DNA from: Solirubrobacterales bacterium
Lineage (GTDB): Bacteria > Actinomycetota > Thermoleophilia > Solirubrobacterales > JACPNS01
DNA: 64,000 nucleotides
Direction of reading: 5' to 3'
Assembly (NCBI GenBank): GCA_016185345.1
Contig: JACPNS010000021.1
Location: forward strand, 221,356-285,355
Part shown: positions 16,018 to 25,013 of the stretch, in pieces
Layout: each line of letters opens with the position of its first letter
Position numbering within the stretch: the first letter of the stretch is position 1
Made by a program: the position numbers and the translations under genes
Notes under the pieces: model-generated
Told to the model about the DNA's origin: nothing
Databases searched by the model: none
The model's input: only the letters and a program-made list of their open reading frames with translations

Positions 16018-17948
16018 TGCCCGACAACTCGCCATTCTTCCGCCTGCCCGATCGACAGTCTGACGCGCTCAGCTCGCGTTCATCGCTGCGCATCGCAGTG
16101 CTCGGCGTGATTGCGTTGAGCCTGTTTGCAATTGTCTTCTTTCGCCTTTGGTTTCTCCAGGTGCTGAGCGGCAGCCAGTACCTCGCCGAGGCAAACCAGA
16201 ATCGCACCCGAAACGTCCGTGTGGATGCGCCGCGCGGCAACATCGTCGACCGCAACGGCGACTTGCTGGTTGAAAACAGGAGCTCATGGCAGGTGCGCGT
16301 GGATCAGAACGCATGGGGCATCTCTCTGACCGAAAAAAACAAGCGGCTGAAATTCAACGACCCCGCCTTCAGGCCGTTGCTGAAACGACTTGCTCTGGCG
16401 CTCGACCGCCCGCAGCGCGACCTCAAGGCGAAGATGCGCGACTCGCTCTTTCAGGAGGGGTTTGCAAACGCAGTGGTGGCCGAGGACGTCGATTACGGCG
16501 GCGTCGTGAAGATCAGCGAGAACTCCGAGGCATTTCCCAATGTCGAGGTTTCTCAGTCCTACAAGCGCGCATACCCCAACGACAAGCTTGCGGCGCACCT
16601 TTTTGGCTACGCGCGCGAAATCGACGGAGAAGAACTGAAGTCGGGAAAATTTGAGAACGCCCAACAGGGCGATACGGTCGGCCAGACGGGCCTCGAGGTC
16701 CAGTACGACCAGTTCCTGCGCGGCAAGCCGGGCATGCAGCGAATTGAGGTCGAAGCCAGCGGCAGGGCGAGAAAGGACCTCCCGGGCACAAACCCGCAGA
16801 CCGGCGACAGCCTGCGCCTGACCATCGACAAGGACCTGCAGAAGGTCGGAGAGTCGGCAATCGCAAAAGCTTCCGACGGCATAGCTTCGCACGGCGCAGC
16901 CTTCGTGGCGATGGATGTGAACAACGGTGAAATCCTCGGAATGGGCAGCTACCCGACCTACGACCCGGGCGTCTTTTCCGGAGTGCTCAAACAGTCCACC
17001 TACGAGCAGATCAGTTCAAAAGCCAACGGCCTCCCGATCATCAACCGCGCGATTGGCGCGGCCTATCCGCCGGGCTCGACGTTCAAGGCGATCACCGCGA
17101 TTGCGAACATGCAGGCCGGGCTGCTCCGCCCCGGTTACACGATCAACGATGCCGGCGTGTGGGAGTACGGGGGGATCAAGTGGCAGAACGCCGGAAAAGA
17201 GCCGCTGGGCACCATCAACTTGAACGACGCGCTGCGCGCGTCGAGCGACATCTACTTCTATCAACAGGGTCTCAAGGCCTTCCAGAAGGGTGGCCAGATC
17301 ATTCAGCGGATGGCCGCTCGCCTCGGCCTTGCGCGCGTGCCGAACATCGACCTACCGGACGCCGTGGCCGGAAAGGTCTCAAACCCGAAAATCGTCAAGG
17401 CCGAAACGGGCCGCACGTTTGGTGCCGGAGACAACATCAACGCCTCGGTCGGTCAGGGGTCGACACAGGTCTCACCGCTGCAGATGGCAGTTGCGTACGC
17501 CGCCCTGGGCAACGGGGGCTACGTCGTCACGCCGCACCTCGGAAAGGGCATCGACGACGCTCAGGGCGAAGCGGTCCAGACAATCGAGCTGCCTGCTCGA
17601 CGCAAACTCGACCTCAATCCCTCCAACGTCAGCGCGATCCTCGCTGGACTGAACGCCGCGGCCCAACGGCCCGGCGGAACGAGCTACGGCGTCTTCAACA
17701 ACTTTCCCAGGCCAATAGCTGGCAAGACCGGAACCGCAGAGGCCGGTGCTGGCAAATTGGATCAGTCCTGGTATGTCTCCCTCGCTCCGTACCCAAACCC
17801 GCGCTATGTTGTTGCGGTGACGGTTGAGCAAGGAGGCTTCGGAGCAGAATCCGCGGCGCCGGCTGCCCGTCAGATCCTCGCCAAACTGCTCAATTTGAGC
17901 AAGCGCGAGCAACGTAAGTGGCAGCCTGGGACCTCCCGCACTCTCTAG
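16017..17948 (+). CDS. mrdA: penicillin-binding protein 2 (elongasome transpeptidase)
   Basis: A 643-aa class B PBP. One membrane anchor at 24-46 and a dimerisation domain ('VRVDAPRGNIVDRNGDLL' near 67-84) precede the transpeptidase domain. That domain has SxxK S354-T-F-K357, a second motif S409-S-D411 (Asp in place of the commoner Asn) and K570-T-G572. It cross-links peptidoglycan during elongation as partner of the RodA glycosyltransferase encoded next. It starts on the last base of the mreD stop codon. Confidence 0.95.
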   Translation: MPDNSPFFRLPDRQSDALSSRSSLRIAVLGVIALSLFAIVFFRLWFLQVLSGSQYLAEANQNRTRNVRVDAPRGNIVDRNGDLLVENRSSWQVRVDQNAWGISLTEKNKRLKFNDPAFRPLLKRLALALDRPQRDLKAKMRDSLFQEGFANAVVAEDVDYGGVVKISENSEAFPNVEVSQSYKRAYPNDKLAAHLFGYAREIDGEELKSGKFENAQQGDTVGQTGLEVQYDQFLRGKPGMQRIEVEASGRARKDLPGTNPQTGDSLRLTIDKDLQKVGESAIAKASDGIASHGAAFVAMDVNNGEILGMGSYPTYDPGVFSGVLKQSTYEQISSKANGLPIINRAIGAAYPPGSTFKAITAIANMQAGLLRPGYTINDAGVWEYGGIKWQNAGKEPLGTINLNDALRASSDIYFYQQGLKAFQKGGQIIQRMAARLGLARVPNIDLPDAVAGKVSNPKIVKAETGRTFGAGDNINASVGQGSTQVSPLQMAVAYAALGNGGYVVTPHLGKGIDDAQGEAVQTIELPARRKLDLNPSNVSAILAGLNAAAQRPGGTSYGVFNNFPRPIAGKTGTAEAGAGKLDQSWYVSLAPYPNPRYVVAVTVEQGGFGAESAAPAARQILAKLLNLSKREQRKWQPGTSRTL

Positions 17949-17987
17949 GGCCGACTGCCGAGCAAACTCTTTTCCTTGTACTCCGAA

Positions 17988-19184
17988 ATGCCAACTGCAG
18001 ATATACCCGCTCAAAGGATCGACCCGACCGGGGTCGCTGCGGGAGTCAAGCGCTTCCGAGCCGACGCTGCGTCGCGGGTGATCGCGCGCGGCTTCGACTG
18101 GCCGCTGCTTGGCGCAGCGATCGCGCTGATCACATACAGCGTGATAGTTATGAATGGGGCAACGGACAACGACGTGCCCGGCAGTCCGGACTTCTACGTC
18201 ATTCGGCAGTCTGTTTTTGCAGTGGCTGGTGTCTTCCTGCTCTTCGCCGTGAGCCGCATCGACTACACGCGGCTGCGTGAGTACCGCACGCAGATATACG
18301 CGTTCCTGATCGTTTCAAACGTGATCGTGCTTCTGCTCGGCACGGCGACGAAGGGTTCCCGCCGTTGGATCGATGTGGGCTTCTTCCAGATACAACCTTC
18401 AGAGCTCGGCAAGGTGTTCTTGATTCTCACTCTTGCTGCGTTCATAGCGGACCGCGGGCGTGACCGCCAGACCGGCGGCATCGTGCTACCGGTGATCGCG
18501 CTCGCGGCGCTGCCCGCAGGGCTCGTTTTCATCCAGCCGGACCTCGGTACAGCGCTGGTGTACGGGGCGATCACCCTCAGCTTGCTCTTCGTCGGCGGCA
18601 TTCCTTGGCAACAGATGGCAGCGCTTCTGGTCGCGATCGTGCTGATGGCGACCGCGGTGCTCTGGGCCGCACCCGCCGCAGGCGTGAACTTGCTCAAGGA
18701 CTATCAGGTCAGTCGCTTGACGGCGTTTCTGCATCCCAGCGATGATCCCGGTGGAGTGGCATTTCAACAGAACCAGGGCCAGATCGCGATTGGCGCCGGA
18801 CAGCGCATCGGCCGCGGTCTTGAGGACGCCACCCAGACCCAACTCAATTTCATCCCCGAACACCGCACGGACTTCATCTTTGCGGTGGTCGGAGAGTCGT
18901 ACGGGTTTGCCGGCGCGGCTCTTGTCATGACGCTTTTCGCGCTTCTGATCTGGCGGGGCTTGCGCATTCTTGCGCTTGCCCGCGACCAGTTCGGGGCGTT
19001 GATCGCTGCCGGAGTGGTGGCGATGTTGATGTTTCAGGTATTCGTAAACGTAGGGATGAACATCGGAATCATGCCGATCACCGGTGTGACTCTGCCGTTG
19101 ATGAGTTACGGGGGAGCCTCCGTGCTCACCACGTTCATCGCTCTCGGTCTCTTGCAGTCAGTAGCCGTGCGCAGCCGCCATTAG
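17988..19184 (+). CDS. rodA: peptidoglycan glycosyltransferase RodA
   Basis: A 398-aa SEDS-family membrane protein with about ten spans. It shows 'GSRRWIDVGFFQIQPSELGKVFLIL', 'FIQPDLGTALVYG' (with the conserved catalytic-region Asp), 'TQTQLNFIPEHRTDFIFAVVGE' and 'MSYGGASVL'. RodA polymerises lipid II with PBP2. The ATG at 17988 is chosen; a TTG four codons upstream (17976) is possible, and neither has a clear ribosome-binding site. It closes the mre operon, 39 nt after the PBP2 gene. Confidence 0.95.
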   Translation: MPTADIPAQRIDPTGVAAGVKRFRADAASRVIARGFDWPLLGAAIALITYSVIVMNGATDNDVPGSPDFYVIRQSVFAVAGVFLLFAVSRIDYTRLREYRTQIYAFLIVSNVIVLLLGTATKGSRRWIDVGFFQIQPSELGKVFLILTLAAFIADRGRDRQTGGIVLPVIALAALPAGLVFIQPDLGTALVYGAITLSLLFVGGIPWQQMAALLVAIVLMATAVLWAAPAAGVNLLKDYQVSRLTAFLHPSDDPGGVAFQQNQGQIAIGAGQRIGRGLEDATQTQLNFIPEHRTDFIFAVVGESYGFAGAALVMTLFALLIWRGLRILALARDQFGALIAAGVVAMLMFQVFVNVGMNIGIMPITGVTLPLMSYGGASVLTTFIALGLLQSVAVRSRH

Positions 19185-19241
19185 GCATTTCACGGCGCTA
19201 GTCCGCAACGGGCCGGCTCAAAAAATCATTCGAGGTAAAAA

Positions 19242-21212
19242 GTGAAGAAGAAGGTTTTGGTCAGTGCCGACCGCAACGAAACCCGCGTCGCGATGCTGGA
19301 GGCAGCGGGCACGCCGGGGAAGCGTACGGGCGGCAGGTCGGCCACCAAGGACACAACAGACTGGCGCACCGCAGAGCTCTACCTGGAGCGACGCGGCGAG
19401 CGTTCAATCGTCGGCAACGTCTACAAGGCGAAGGTCGAAAACGTCGTCGCGGGCCTCGAGGCCGCGTTCGTGGACATCGGATTCGAGAAGAACGGCTTTC
19501 TGCACGTTGACGACATCGTCGTTGACGGTAAGCAGGTCGCCAAGCGAGGTACCGGTCGCGGCGCACGCATCACTGACCTGTTGAAAAGCGGCCAGGAGAT
19601 CGTCGTGCAGGTCACAAAGGACCCGCTCAAGACCAAGGGTGCGCGGCTCACGATGCAGCTCGCGATCCCTGGCCGCTACATGGTCTTCGTACCGAGCGGC
19701 GAGGGCGTCGGCTTTTCGCGCCGCCTCGAGGACAAAGAGCGTCTGCGCCTCAAGCGCGAGGCCCGTGGCCTCGACCTGCTCGGCGGCGGAGCGATCATCC
19801 GCACCGCGGCGCGTGGCGCCACGCACGAGGACTTCGTCCGCGAACTGATCTACCTGAACATGCTCAACGACGTGCTCGACCGTCGCGCCGATGAAACTCC
19901 CGCGCCGGCGATGATCTTCCAGGAAGCAGACCTCTCGATCCGCGTTATCCGCGACGTCTTCACGGACGAACTCGATGAGGCGCTGATCGACGATGAGGCA
20001 CAGTACGAGCGCGTCAAATCGTTCCTCACGCGCACCGCACCCGAGCTTTCGGACCGCGTTGTGCGGTACGAGGAGCCCAAGACCACGCTCTTCGAAAAGT
20101 ACGGCGTAGAGGAAGAGATCCTCAAGATCCTCTCCACGCGTGTGGACCTGCCCAGCGGCGGCTACCTGATCATCGAGCACACCGAGGCTCTGACGATCAT
20201 CGACGTCAACACCGGTTCATTCACCGGTCGAGGAAAGGCGCGTGGCCTCGAAGAGACGATCACGCACACCAACCTCGAGGCAGCAGAAGAAGCAGTGCGC
20301 CAGATCCGGCTGCGCGACATCGGCGGAATCATCGTCATTGACTTCATCGACATGGCGCGCGCGAGCAATCGCGACGCCGTGCTCAAGGTCATGCGCAAGT
20401 CGCTGGACGAGGACCGCACCAAGACTCACGTCGTCGAGATCTCGCCGCTCGGCCTGGTCGAGATGACGCGCCAGAACGTCACCGATGGCGTGCGCGAGAT
20501 CATGACCAAGGTCTGCCCGGTCTGCAACGGCGAGGGCGTCGTGCTCTCAGAAGAAACGGTCGCGCTGCACGTCGAAAGGCACATTCGCGAATACATCGCT
20601 GAGAACCCCAAGCCCGAGGCATACCTGGTACAGATCAACCCGCGCGTCACAGACGCACTGCTGCACAAGATGGGCTCACCGATCGCCCACCTCGAGATGG
20701 AGACCGGCAAGGCAATCCTGTTTGAAGGTGGCGATGGTCTGCCACTCGAACACTTCGCCGTGACCTTCGAGGGCACGGTCAAGAAGGTCGAGGAGAAGGC
20801 GCTGCCCTTCCAGATGGGCGACGAAGTGATGGTTCACGTCGTTGAGCCGCACATGTACGAGGACGACGCTGCCGTGGCCAAGCTTGACCACTACATCATC
20901 GCCATTGAAGGGGCCATGGATCGCATCGGGACGAAGGCGCTCGTGCGCATCAAGGATGTCGGCCGCAACGTCGCCAGGGCAGAGATTGCCGACGATGGGC
21001 CGCCCAAGCAGGCTCGCAAGAAGCCCGCTGCCGCAGCCTCGAACGGCAAGCAGAGCAACGGAAATGGCGTGGTCGCCGAAGATGGCAAGGACGACCAACT
21101 AGAATCCTCCGGAACTCGTGCCCCTCGCCGTCGTGGCAGTAGGGGTGGCCGAGGTCGTTCGCGCGCCAAGACCGGCGGCGACTCGCTTGGCAAAGAATCT
21201 TCTGAGAGCTAG
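19242..21212 (+). CDS. rng: ribonuclease E/G family protein
   Basis: A 656-aa endoribonuclease with a GTG start preceded by GAGG 6 nt upstream. The S1-like domain is about 56-140 ('VGNVYKAKVENVVAGLEAAFVDIGFEKNGFLH'). The DNase I-like catalytic domain has Asp321 in 'IIDVNTGSFTG' and Asp367 in 'IVIDFIDM', which bind Mg2+. A zinc-link 'CPVC' is at 425-428. After about residue 570 the tail is Lys/Gly/Asn/Arg-rich and disordered. It processes rRNA and degrades mRNA. Placement just before rplU-rpmA-obgE is conserved in actinobacteria. The name could equally be rne. Confidence 0.93.
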   Translation: MKKKVLVSADRNETRVAMLEAAGTPGKRTGGRSATKDTTDWRTAELYLERRGERSIVGNVYKAKVENVVAGLEAAFVDIGFEKNGFLHVDDIVVDGKQVAKRGTGRGARITDLLKSGQEIVVQVTKDPLKTKGARLTMQLAIPGRYMVFVPSGEGVGFSRRLEDKERLRLKREARGLDLLGGGAIIRTAARGATHEDFVRELIYLNMLNDVLDRRADETPAPAMIFQEADLSIRVIRDVFTDELDEALIDDEAQYERVKSFLTRTAPELSDRVVRYEEPKTTLFEKYGVEEEILKILSTRVDLPSGGYLIIEHTEALTIIDVNTGSFTGRGKARGLEETITHTNLEAAEEAVRQIRLRDIGGIIVIDFIDMARASNRDAVLKVMRKSLDEDRTKTHVVEISPLGLVEMTRQNVTDGVREIMTKVCPVCNGEGVVLSEETVALHVERHIREYIAENPKPEAYLVQINPRVTDALLHKMGSPIAHLEMETGKAILFEGGDGLPLEHFAVTFEGTVKKVEEKALPFQMGDEVMVHVVEPHMYEDDAAVAKLDHYIIAIEGAMDRIGTKALVRIKDVGRNVARAEIADDGPPKQARKKPAAAASNGKQSNGNGVVAEDGKDDQLESSGTRAPRRRGSRGGRGRSRAKTGGDSLGKESSES

Positions 21213-21225
21213 AAAGACTTAACTG

Positions 21226-21609
21226 ATGATGGCTACTGCCACAAAACAAAAGACTTACGCCGTCGTCGAAGTAGGCGGCAACCAGCACCGCGTAAGCGAG
21301 GGCGATTTCATCCTCGTGGACCGCATCGCCGACAAGGAGGGCGCGAAAATCGCCCTCAAGCCGCTGATGTTGCGCGGCAAGGATGTCGTTCTCGACGCCA
21401 AGGGCCTCGAGAAGGTCAAGGTCGAGGCCACGATTCGTGGTCACGAGCGCGGCGAGAAGATCCGCGTCTTCAAGTTCAAGCCCAAGCGTGGCTACAAGAA
21501 GACCCAGGGTCACCGTCAGGAGTTGACGCGCCTAGAGGTGACGAAGATCACCGGTGGAGCAGCCGCTGCAGCCAAGAAGCCGGCCGCAGCCAAGAAAGAC
21601 GAGGAGTAG
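21226..21609 (+). CDS. rplU: 50S ribosomal protein L21
   Basis: A 127-aa L21. The core 'YAVVEVGGNQHRVSEGDFILVDRI' starts at residue 11, so there is a short Thr/Lys-rich extension before the usual N-terminus. 'RGHERGEKIRVFKFKPKRGYKKTQGHRQELTRLEV' is the RNA-binding part. An Ala/Lys-rich tail follows. ATG codons at 21226 and 21229 are both possible starts. Only 13 nt separate it from the RNase gene, so there is no room for an L21 leader structure. Confidence 0.96.
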   Translation: MMATATKQKTYAVVEVGGNQHRVSEGDFILVDRIADKEGAKIALKPLMLRGKDVVLDAKGLEKVKVEATIRGHERGEKIRVFKFKPKRGYKKTQGHRQELTRLEVTKITGGAAAAAKKPAAAKKDEE

Positions 21610-21612
21610 CCA

Positions 21613-21867
21613 ATGGCTCATAAAAAAGGTCTTGGATCCAGCAAGAACGGTCGCGATTCACAAGCCAAGCGCCTCGGCGTGAAGGTTTTCTCGGGCCAGA
21701 CAGTCACCGGTGGCGAGATCATCGTCCGTCAGCGTGGCACCGTCTACAAGCCCGGCGAGGGCACTGGCATCGGTCGTGACCACACGATCTACGCGGCCCG
21801 CGAGGGCGTAGTTGACTTCTCGACCGGTCGTCGTGGCCGCGTCATCGCAGTCCACCCTGCCAAATAG
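21613..21867 (+). CDS. rpmA: 50S ribosomal protein L27
   Basis: An 84-aa L27 of normal length, with '[22 protein letters not shown]' at the N-terminus (conserved, reaching the peptidyl transferase centre) and '[21 protein letters not shown]'. No cleavable N-terminal extension is present, in contrast to Firmicutes. It is 3 nt after rplU in the same operon. Confidence 0.98.
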   Translation: MAHKKGLGSSKNGRDSQAKRLGVKVFSGQTVTGGEIIVRQRGTVYKPGEGTGIGRDHTIYAAREGVVDFSTGRRGRVIAVHPAK

Positions 21868-21924
21868 GCGTTTCCAAAGAGTTCAGGGTCAAGCGCGGCA
21901 TCGGCAAGCTCTAACCCGGCCACC

Positions 21925-21930
21925 TAGGAT
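21925..21930 (+). promoter_or_regulatory. putative -10 of obgE, leaderless type
   Basis: TAGGAT ends 6 nt before the obgE GTG, which has no Shine-Dalgarno. This suggests a separate promoter giving a leaderless message. Confidence 0.35.
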
Positions 21931-21936
21931 CACAGC

Positions 21937-23250
21937 GTGTTCTACGACCACGTGACATTTCGCGTGATCGCCGGTCGCGGTGGCAACGGCTCTGTTTCCT
22001 TCAGGCGCGAGGCTCACGTGCCCAAAGGCGGTCCCGACGGCGGAGACGGAGGCCATGGCGGAAACGTCGTGGTCGTCTGTGACGGCTCTCTTCGCGACCT
22101 GCAGCAGTACCGCGGGCGCGTTGAGTTCAAGGGCGATCACGGACATCACGGCGAGGGCAATCGTCGGCACGGCGCAACCGGAGAGGTCCTGGAGCTACGC
22201 GTACCTCCCGGAACTCGCGTCACTCGCGCCGACGGCTCACTCGAGGCCGAGCTGAACGAGCCCGGCGAGCAGGTGATCGTCGCGCGCGGCGGCACCGGTG
22301 GTCGCGGTAACAAGCAGTTCGCGACCAGCACCCAGCAGGCGCCTCGTTTCTCCGAGAGCGGTCTGCCGGGCGAAGAGGTGGAGCTTGACCTGCGGCTCAG
22401 GCTGCTCGCGGATGCCGGGCTCGTCGGGCTGCCCAACGCGGGCAAGTCGTCGCTGCTCGACCGCATGACGGCCGCCGCACCGAAAATTGCCAACTATCCG
22501 TTCACGACTCTTGAACCGGTGCTCGGAACGCTCGACGCCGAGGACCGTCAGCTGGTTCTCGTCGATATTCCGGGGCTGATCGAGGGAGCGCACGAGGGGG
22601 CGGGCCTTGGCCATGACTTTCTTGCGCACGTCGAGCGATGCAAGCTCTTGATTCACGTTTTGGATCTCGCCCCGCTCGACGGCTCTGATCCCGTCGAGAA
22701 CTTCGAGACGATCGAAAACGAGCTCGCAGAGCACGACGGTCGGCTGGCGAGGCTTCCACGAATCCTCGCTCTGAGTAAGTCCGACCTCGTAGCGCCGGAG
22801 GCGGGCGCTGAGGCGCTCGAAGAATGGCGCGAGCGACTGGGCGATCGGATGCTCGCCTTCGTGCTCACCTCATCGGCCACGCGGGAGGGGCTCGACGAGC
22901 TGCGCTCGGCAATCTTCAAGCACGTGCCTGCCGAGATCGAGGCCTCGCACTACATCCCGGGTGTCGGAGAAGTTCGTGCGCCGATCATCGATCGACCCGA
23001 ACACATCGTCTACAAGCCCCTCGACAAGGACGGCTTCTCGGTAGAACCAATCGCCCCGCGCGTCTTCGCTGTTCGCGGCAAGGGCATCGAACTTCTGCTC
23101 AAGCGCTTTGACGTCGGCAACGACGAGGCCCTCCGTCACGTCGAGCAGCGACTACGGTCGATCGGAGTAATCCGTGAGCTCGAACGCAAGGGTTTTGAGT
23201 CGGGCGACGAAATAGAGATCGCGGGCGAGCGTTTCGAGCTCGACGTCTGA
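21937..23250 (+). CDS. obgE: GTPase ObgE/CgtA
   Basis: A 437-aa GTPase. The glycine-rich Obg fold occupies about 1-157 ('GGPDGGDGGHGGNVV'). The G domain has G1 GLPNAGKS at 164-171, G3 'DIPGLIEG' and G4 'LSKSDL'. The C-terminal OCT domain is about 340-420, so all three actinobacterial Obg parts are present. It acts in 50S assembly and the stringent response. The GTG start is supported by the conserved 'FYDHVTFRVIAGRGGNGSVSFRRE' beginning immediately. Confidence 0.97.
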   Translation: MFYDHVTFRVIAGRGGNGSVSFRREAHVPKGGPDGGDGGHGGNVVVVCDGSLRDLQQYRGRVEFKGDHGHHGEGNRRHGATGEVLELRVPPGTRVTRADGSLEAELNEPGEQVIVARGGTGGRGNKQFATSTQQAPRFSESGLPGEEVELDLRLRLLADAGLVGLPNAGKSSLLDRMTAAAPKIANYPFTTLEPVLGTLDAEDRQLVLVDIPGLIEGAHEGAGLGHDFLAHVERCKLLIHVLDLAPLDGSDPVENFETIENELAEHDGRLARLPRILALSKSDLVAPEAGAEALEEWRERLGDRMLAFVLTSSATREGLDELRSAIFKHVPAEIEASHYIPGVGEVRAPIIDRPEHIVYKPLDKDGFSVEPIAPRVFAVRGKGIELLLKRFDVGNDEALRHVEQRLRSIGVIRELERKGFESGDEIEIAGERFELDV

Positions 23251-23270
23251 TGCCATGCACAGTCGAGCAG

Positions 23271-23276
23271 TAGGTT
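23271..23276 (+). promoter_or_regulatory. putative -10 of proB, leaderless type
   Basis: TAGGTT ends 7 nt before the proB ATG, with no Shine-Dalgarno in between. Confidence 0.35.
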
Positions 23277-23283
23277 TAGCGCC

Positions 23284-24384
23284 ATGTCCGTAGTGATCAA
23301 AATCGGTTCGAATGTGGCGACCGACGAGTCCGGAGCGATGCGCCGCGACATCGTCGAGTCGATAGTTGCCCAGGCCGCCGAACTGCACAAATCCGGCACC
23401 AATGTCGTGATGGTCACCAGTGGCGCCATCTCGCGCGGGATCCAGCTGCTGGGGTTACCCGGACGGCCGACTGCGATGGCAGAGTTGCAGGCTTCCTCTG
23501 CGGTCGGGCAAGGGCAGGTCTACTCCGCTTACGACAAGCTTTTCGACGCGCACGGCATCTCGACGGGACAGATTCTTCTGACTGCGACTGACTTCTCCAC
23601 GCGCTCGACGTACGTGAATGCAAAACAGACGCTGCGCACGCTGCTCGACTGGCACGTCGTCCCGGTGATCAACGAGAACGACACAACCGCGACCGACGAG
23701 ATCACCTTCGGCGACAACGACTTCCTGGCGGCGCAGGTCGCGATCCTCGTGGAGGCGCGCCGGCTCGTCCTGGCAACCGACATCGACGCGCTCTACACGG
23801 CCGATCCGGGCAAAGATCCCTCGGCTGAGCGAGTCGCCAAGGTCGATGATTTTTCTGAGCTTGACGGCTTGGCGATCGGTGGATCGGCCAGCGCGATCGG
23901 TTCCGGCGGCATGCGCTCAAAGGTGCGCGCTGCGGAGATCGCGACTGCCGGCGGAATCGACGTCGTGGTCTGCGGCGGCAAAAAGCACGGCGCGGTCGCG
24001 CGCGCGGCTGCCGGCGACACGGGGGAGGGCACGCACTTTGCTGCTCACTCGCAACCGCAGAGCAGCTTCAAGCTCTGGATCCGGTACGCCAAGGAAGCCA
24101 GCGGCGCGTTGGCTGTTGACACCGGCGCCGAACGTGCGCTGCGCGAGAAGGGAACGAGCCTTCTGCCGGTTGGGATCTCTGAAGTCTCGGGCGATTTTGC
24201 GGCCGGCGATGCAGTGGACATATTTGTCAATGGCGGCGGCAAGCAGCCGATAGGAAAAGGAATAGTCAATTACAACGCCGATGAGCTGCGCAGGATCAAA
24301 GGACTAAAGTCGGAAGCAGTTCAAGAACTGATGCCGCACGCCACGGACGAGGCAGTCCACCGAGACAATCTGGTGCTCACTTAG
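23284..24384 (+). CDS. proB: glutamate 5-kinase
   Basis: A 366-aa enzyme for the first step of proline synthesis (ATP + glutamate to glutamyl 5-phosphate). The amino-acid kinase domain (1-260) has 'VVIKIGSNVAT', 'VTSGAISRG', 'PVINENDTTATDEITFGDND' and 'GSGGMRSKVRAAEIA'. A PUA domain follows at about 280-360. The partner proA is not adjacent here but 2.35 kb downstream. The next gene starts immediately after the stop codon. Confidence 0.96.
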   Translation: MSVVIKIGSNVATDESGAMRRDIVESIVAQAAELHKSGTNVVMVTSGAISRGIQLLGLPGRPTAMAELQASSAVGQGQVYSAYDKLFDAHGISTGQILLTATDFSTRSTYVNAKQTLRTLLDWHVVPVINENDTTATDEITFGDNDFLAAQVAILVEARRLVLATDIDALYTADPGKDPSAERVAKVDDFSELDGLAIGGSASAIGSGGMRSKVRAAEIATAGGIDVVVCGGKKHGAVARAAAGDTGEGTHFAAHSQPQSSFKLWIRYAKEASGALAVDTGAERALREKGTSLLPVGISEVSGDFAAGDAVDIFVNGGGKQPIGKGIVNYNADELRRIKGLKSEAVQELMPHATDEAVHRDNLVLT

Positions 24385-24879
24385 ATGAACAACGAAATAG
24401 AAATGACATCCGCCGAGGACTTCGACGGCACGACGGTGAACGCGAGCACGGACTACGAGATCCGCGAGCTGACCACGAGCGAAGCCGACATCGAGCAGAT
24501 CTATCCGATCCTGCATCAGCTGCGCGACCACCTTTCCAGGGAAGATTTTGCCGAGCGTTATGTCGAGACCTTCGAGGCATCGAACTACCGGGTCATCGGC
24601 GTGATGGTCGGCGAAGAGCTGCGTGCGATCGCGGGCTTCCGCTTTCTTCTGAACATGGCCGTCGGCAACGCGCTCTACATCGACGACCTGGTCGTCTCTT
24701 CGGAGTGGCGATCAGAGGGCTACGGAGCCGCGCTGGTCAAGTACCTCGAGGGCGTTGCAATTGCGATCGGCGTGGATGCGATCCGCCTGGACTCAGCTGT
24801 GCACCGCCTGGACGCCCACCGCTTCTACGAGCGTGAGGGCTTTTACTTTTACTCCAAGCACTTCGTTCGGGAGCTCTAG
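24385..24879 (+). CDS. GNAT-family N-acetyltransferase
   Basis: A 164-aa acetyltransferase, abutting the proB stop with no spacer. The acetyl-CoA loop is 'RSEGYGAAL' (R/Q-x-x-G-x-G/A pattern, about 112-120) after the strand 'ALYIDDLVVSSEWR'. The C-terminal 'DAHRFYEREGF' is the usual GNAT beta-bulge end. The substrate is unknown. Direct abutment suggests translational coupling with proB. Confidence 0.85.
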   Translation: MNNEIEMTSAEDFDGTTVNASTDYEIRELTTSEADIEQIYPILHQLRDHLSREDFAERYVETFEASNYRVIGVMVGEELRAIAGFRFLLNMAVGNALYIDDLVVSSEWRSEGYGAALVKYLEGVAIAIGVDAIRLDSAVHRLDAHRFYEREGFYFYSKHFVREL

Positions 24880-24884
24880 CCCTG

Positions 24885-24901
24885 GGCGCCACGCCGGCGC
24901 C
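24885..24901 (+). terminator. hairpin after the GNAT gene
   Basis: GGCGCC (24885-24890) pairs with GGCGCC (24896-24901) around a 5-nt loop, 5 nt after the stop. Confidence 0.45.
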
Positions 24902-24925
24902 GTCAGAAAGTCGTAATTTCCGACC

Positions 24926-24952
24926 CACCTGTCCCACCCGGTGTGACAGGTG
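24926..24952. repeat. inverted repeat / second hairpin
   Basis: An 8-bp stem CACCTGTC/GACAGGTG (24926-24933 with 24945-24952), extended by three more pairs after one mismatch, around a 3-nt loop. It could be a second terminator or a regulatory site ahead of the secreted-protein gene. Confidence 0.5.
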
Positions 24953-25013
24953 CCTCGCAATTTGCGTAAATGGTGGGAGCAACCTCGAGACCTGGTCCGT
25001 GTTCCAAGTAGCA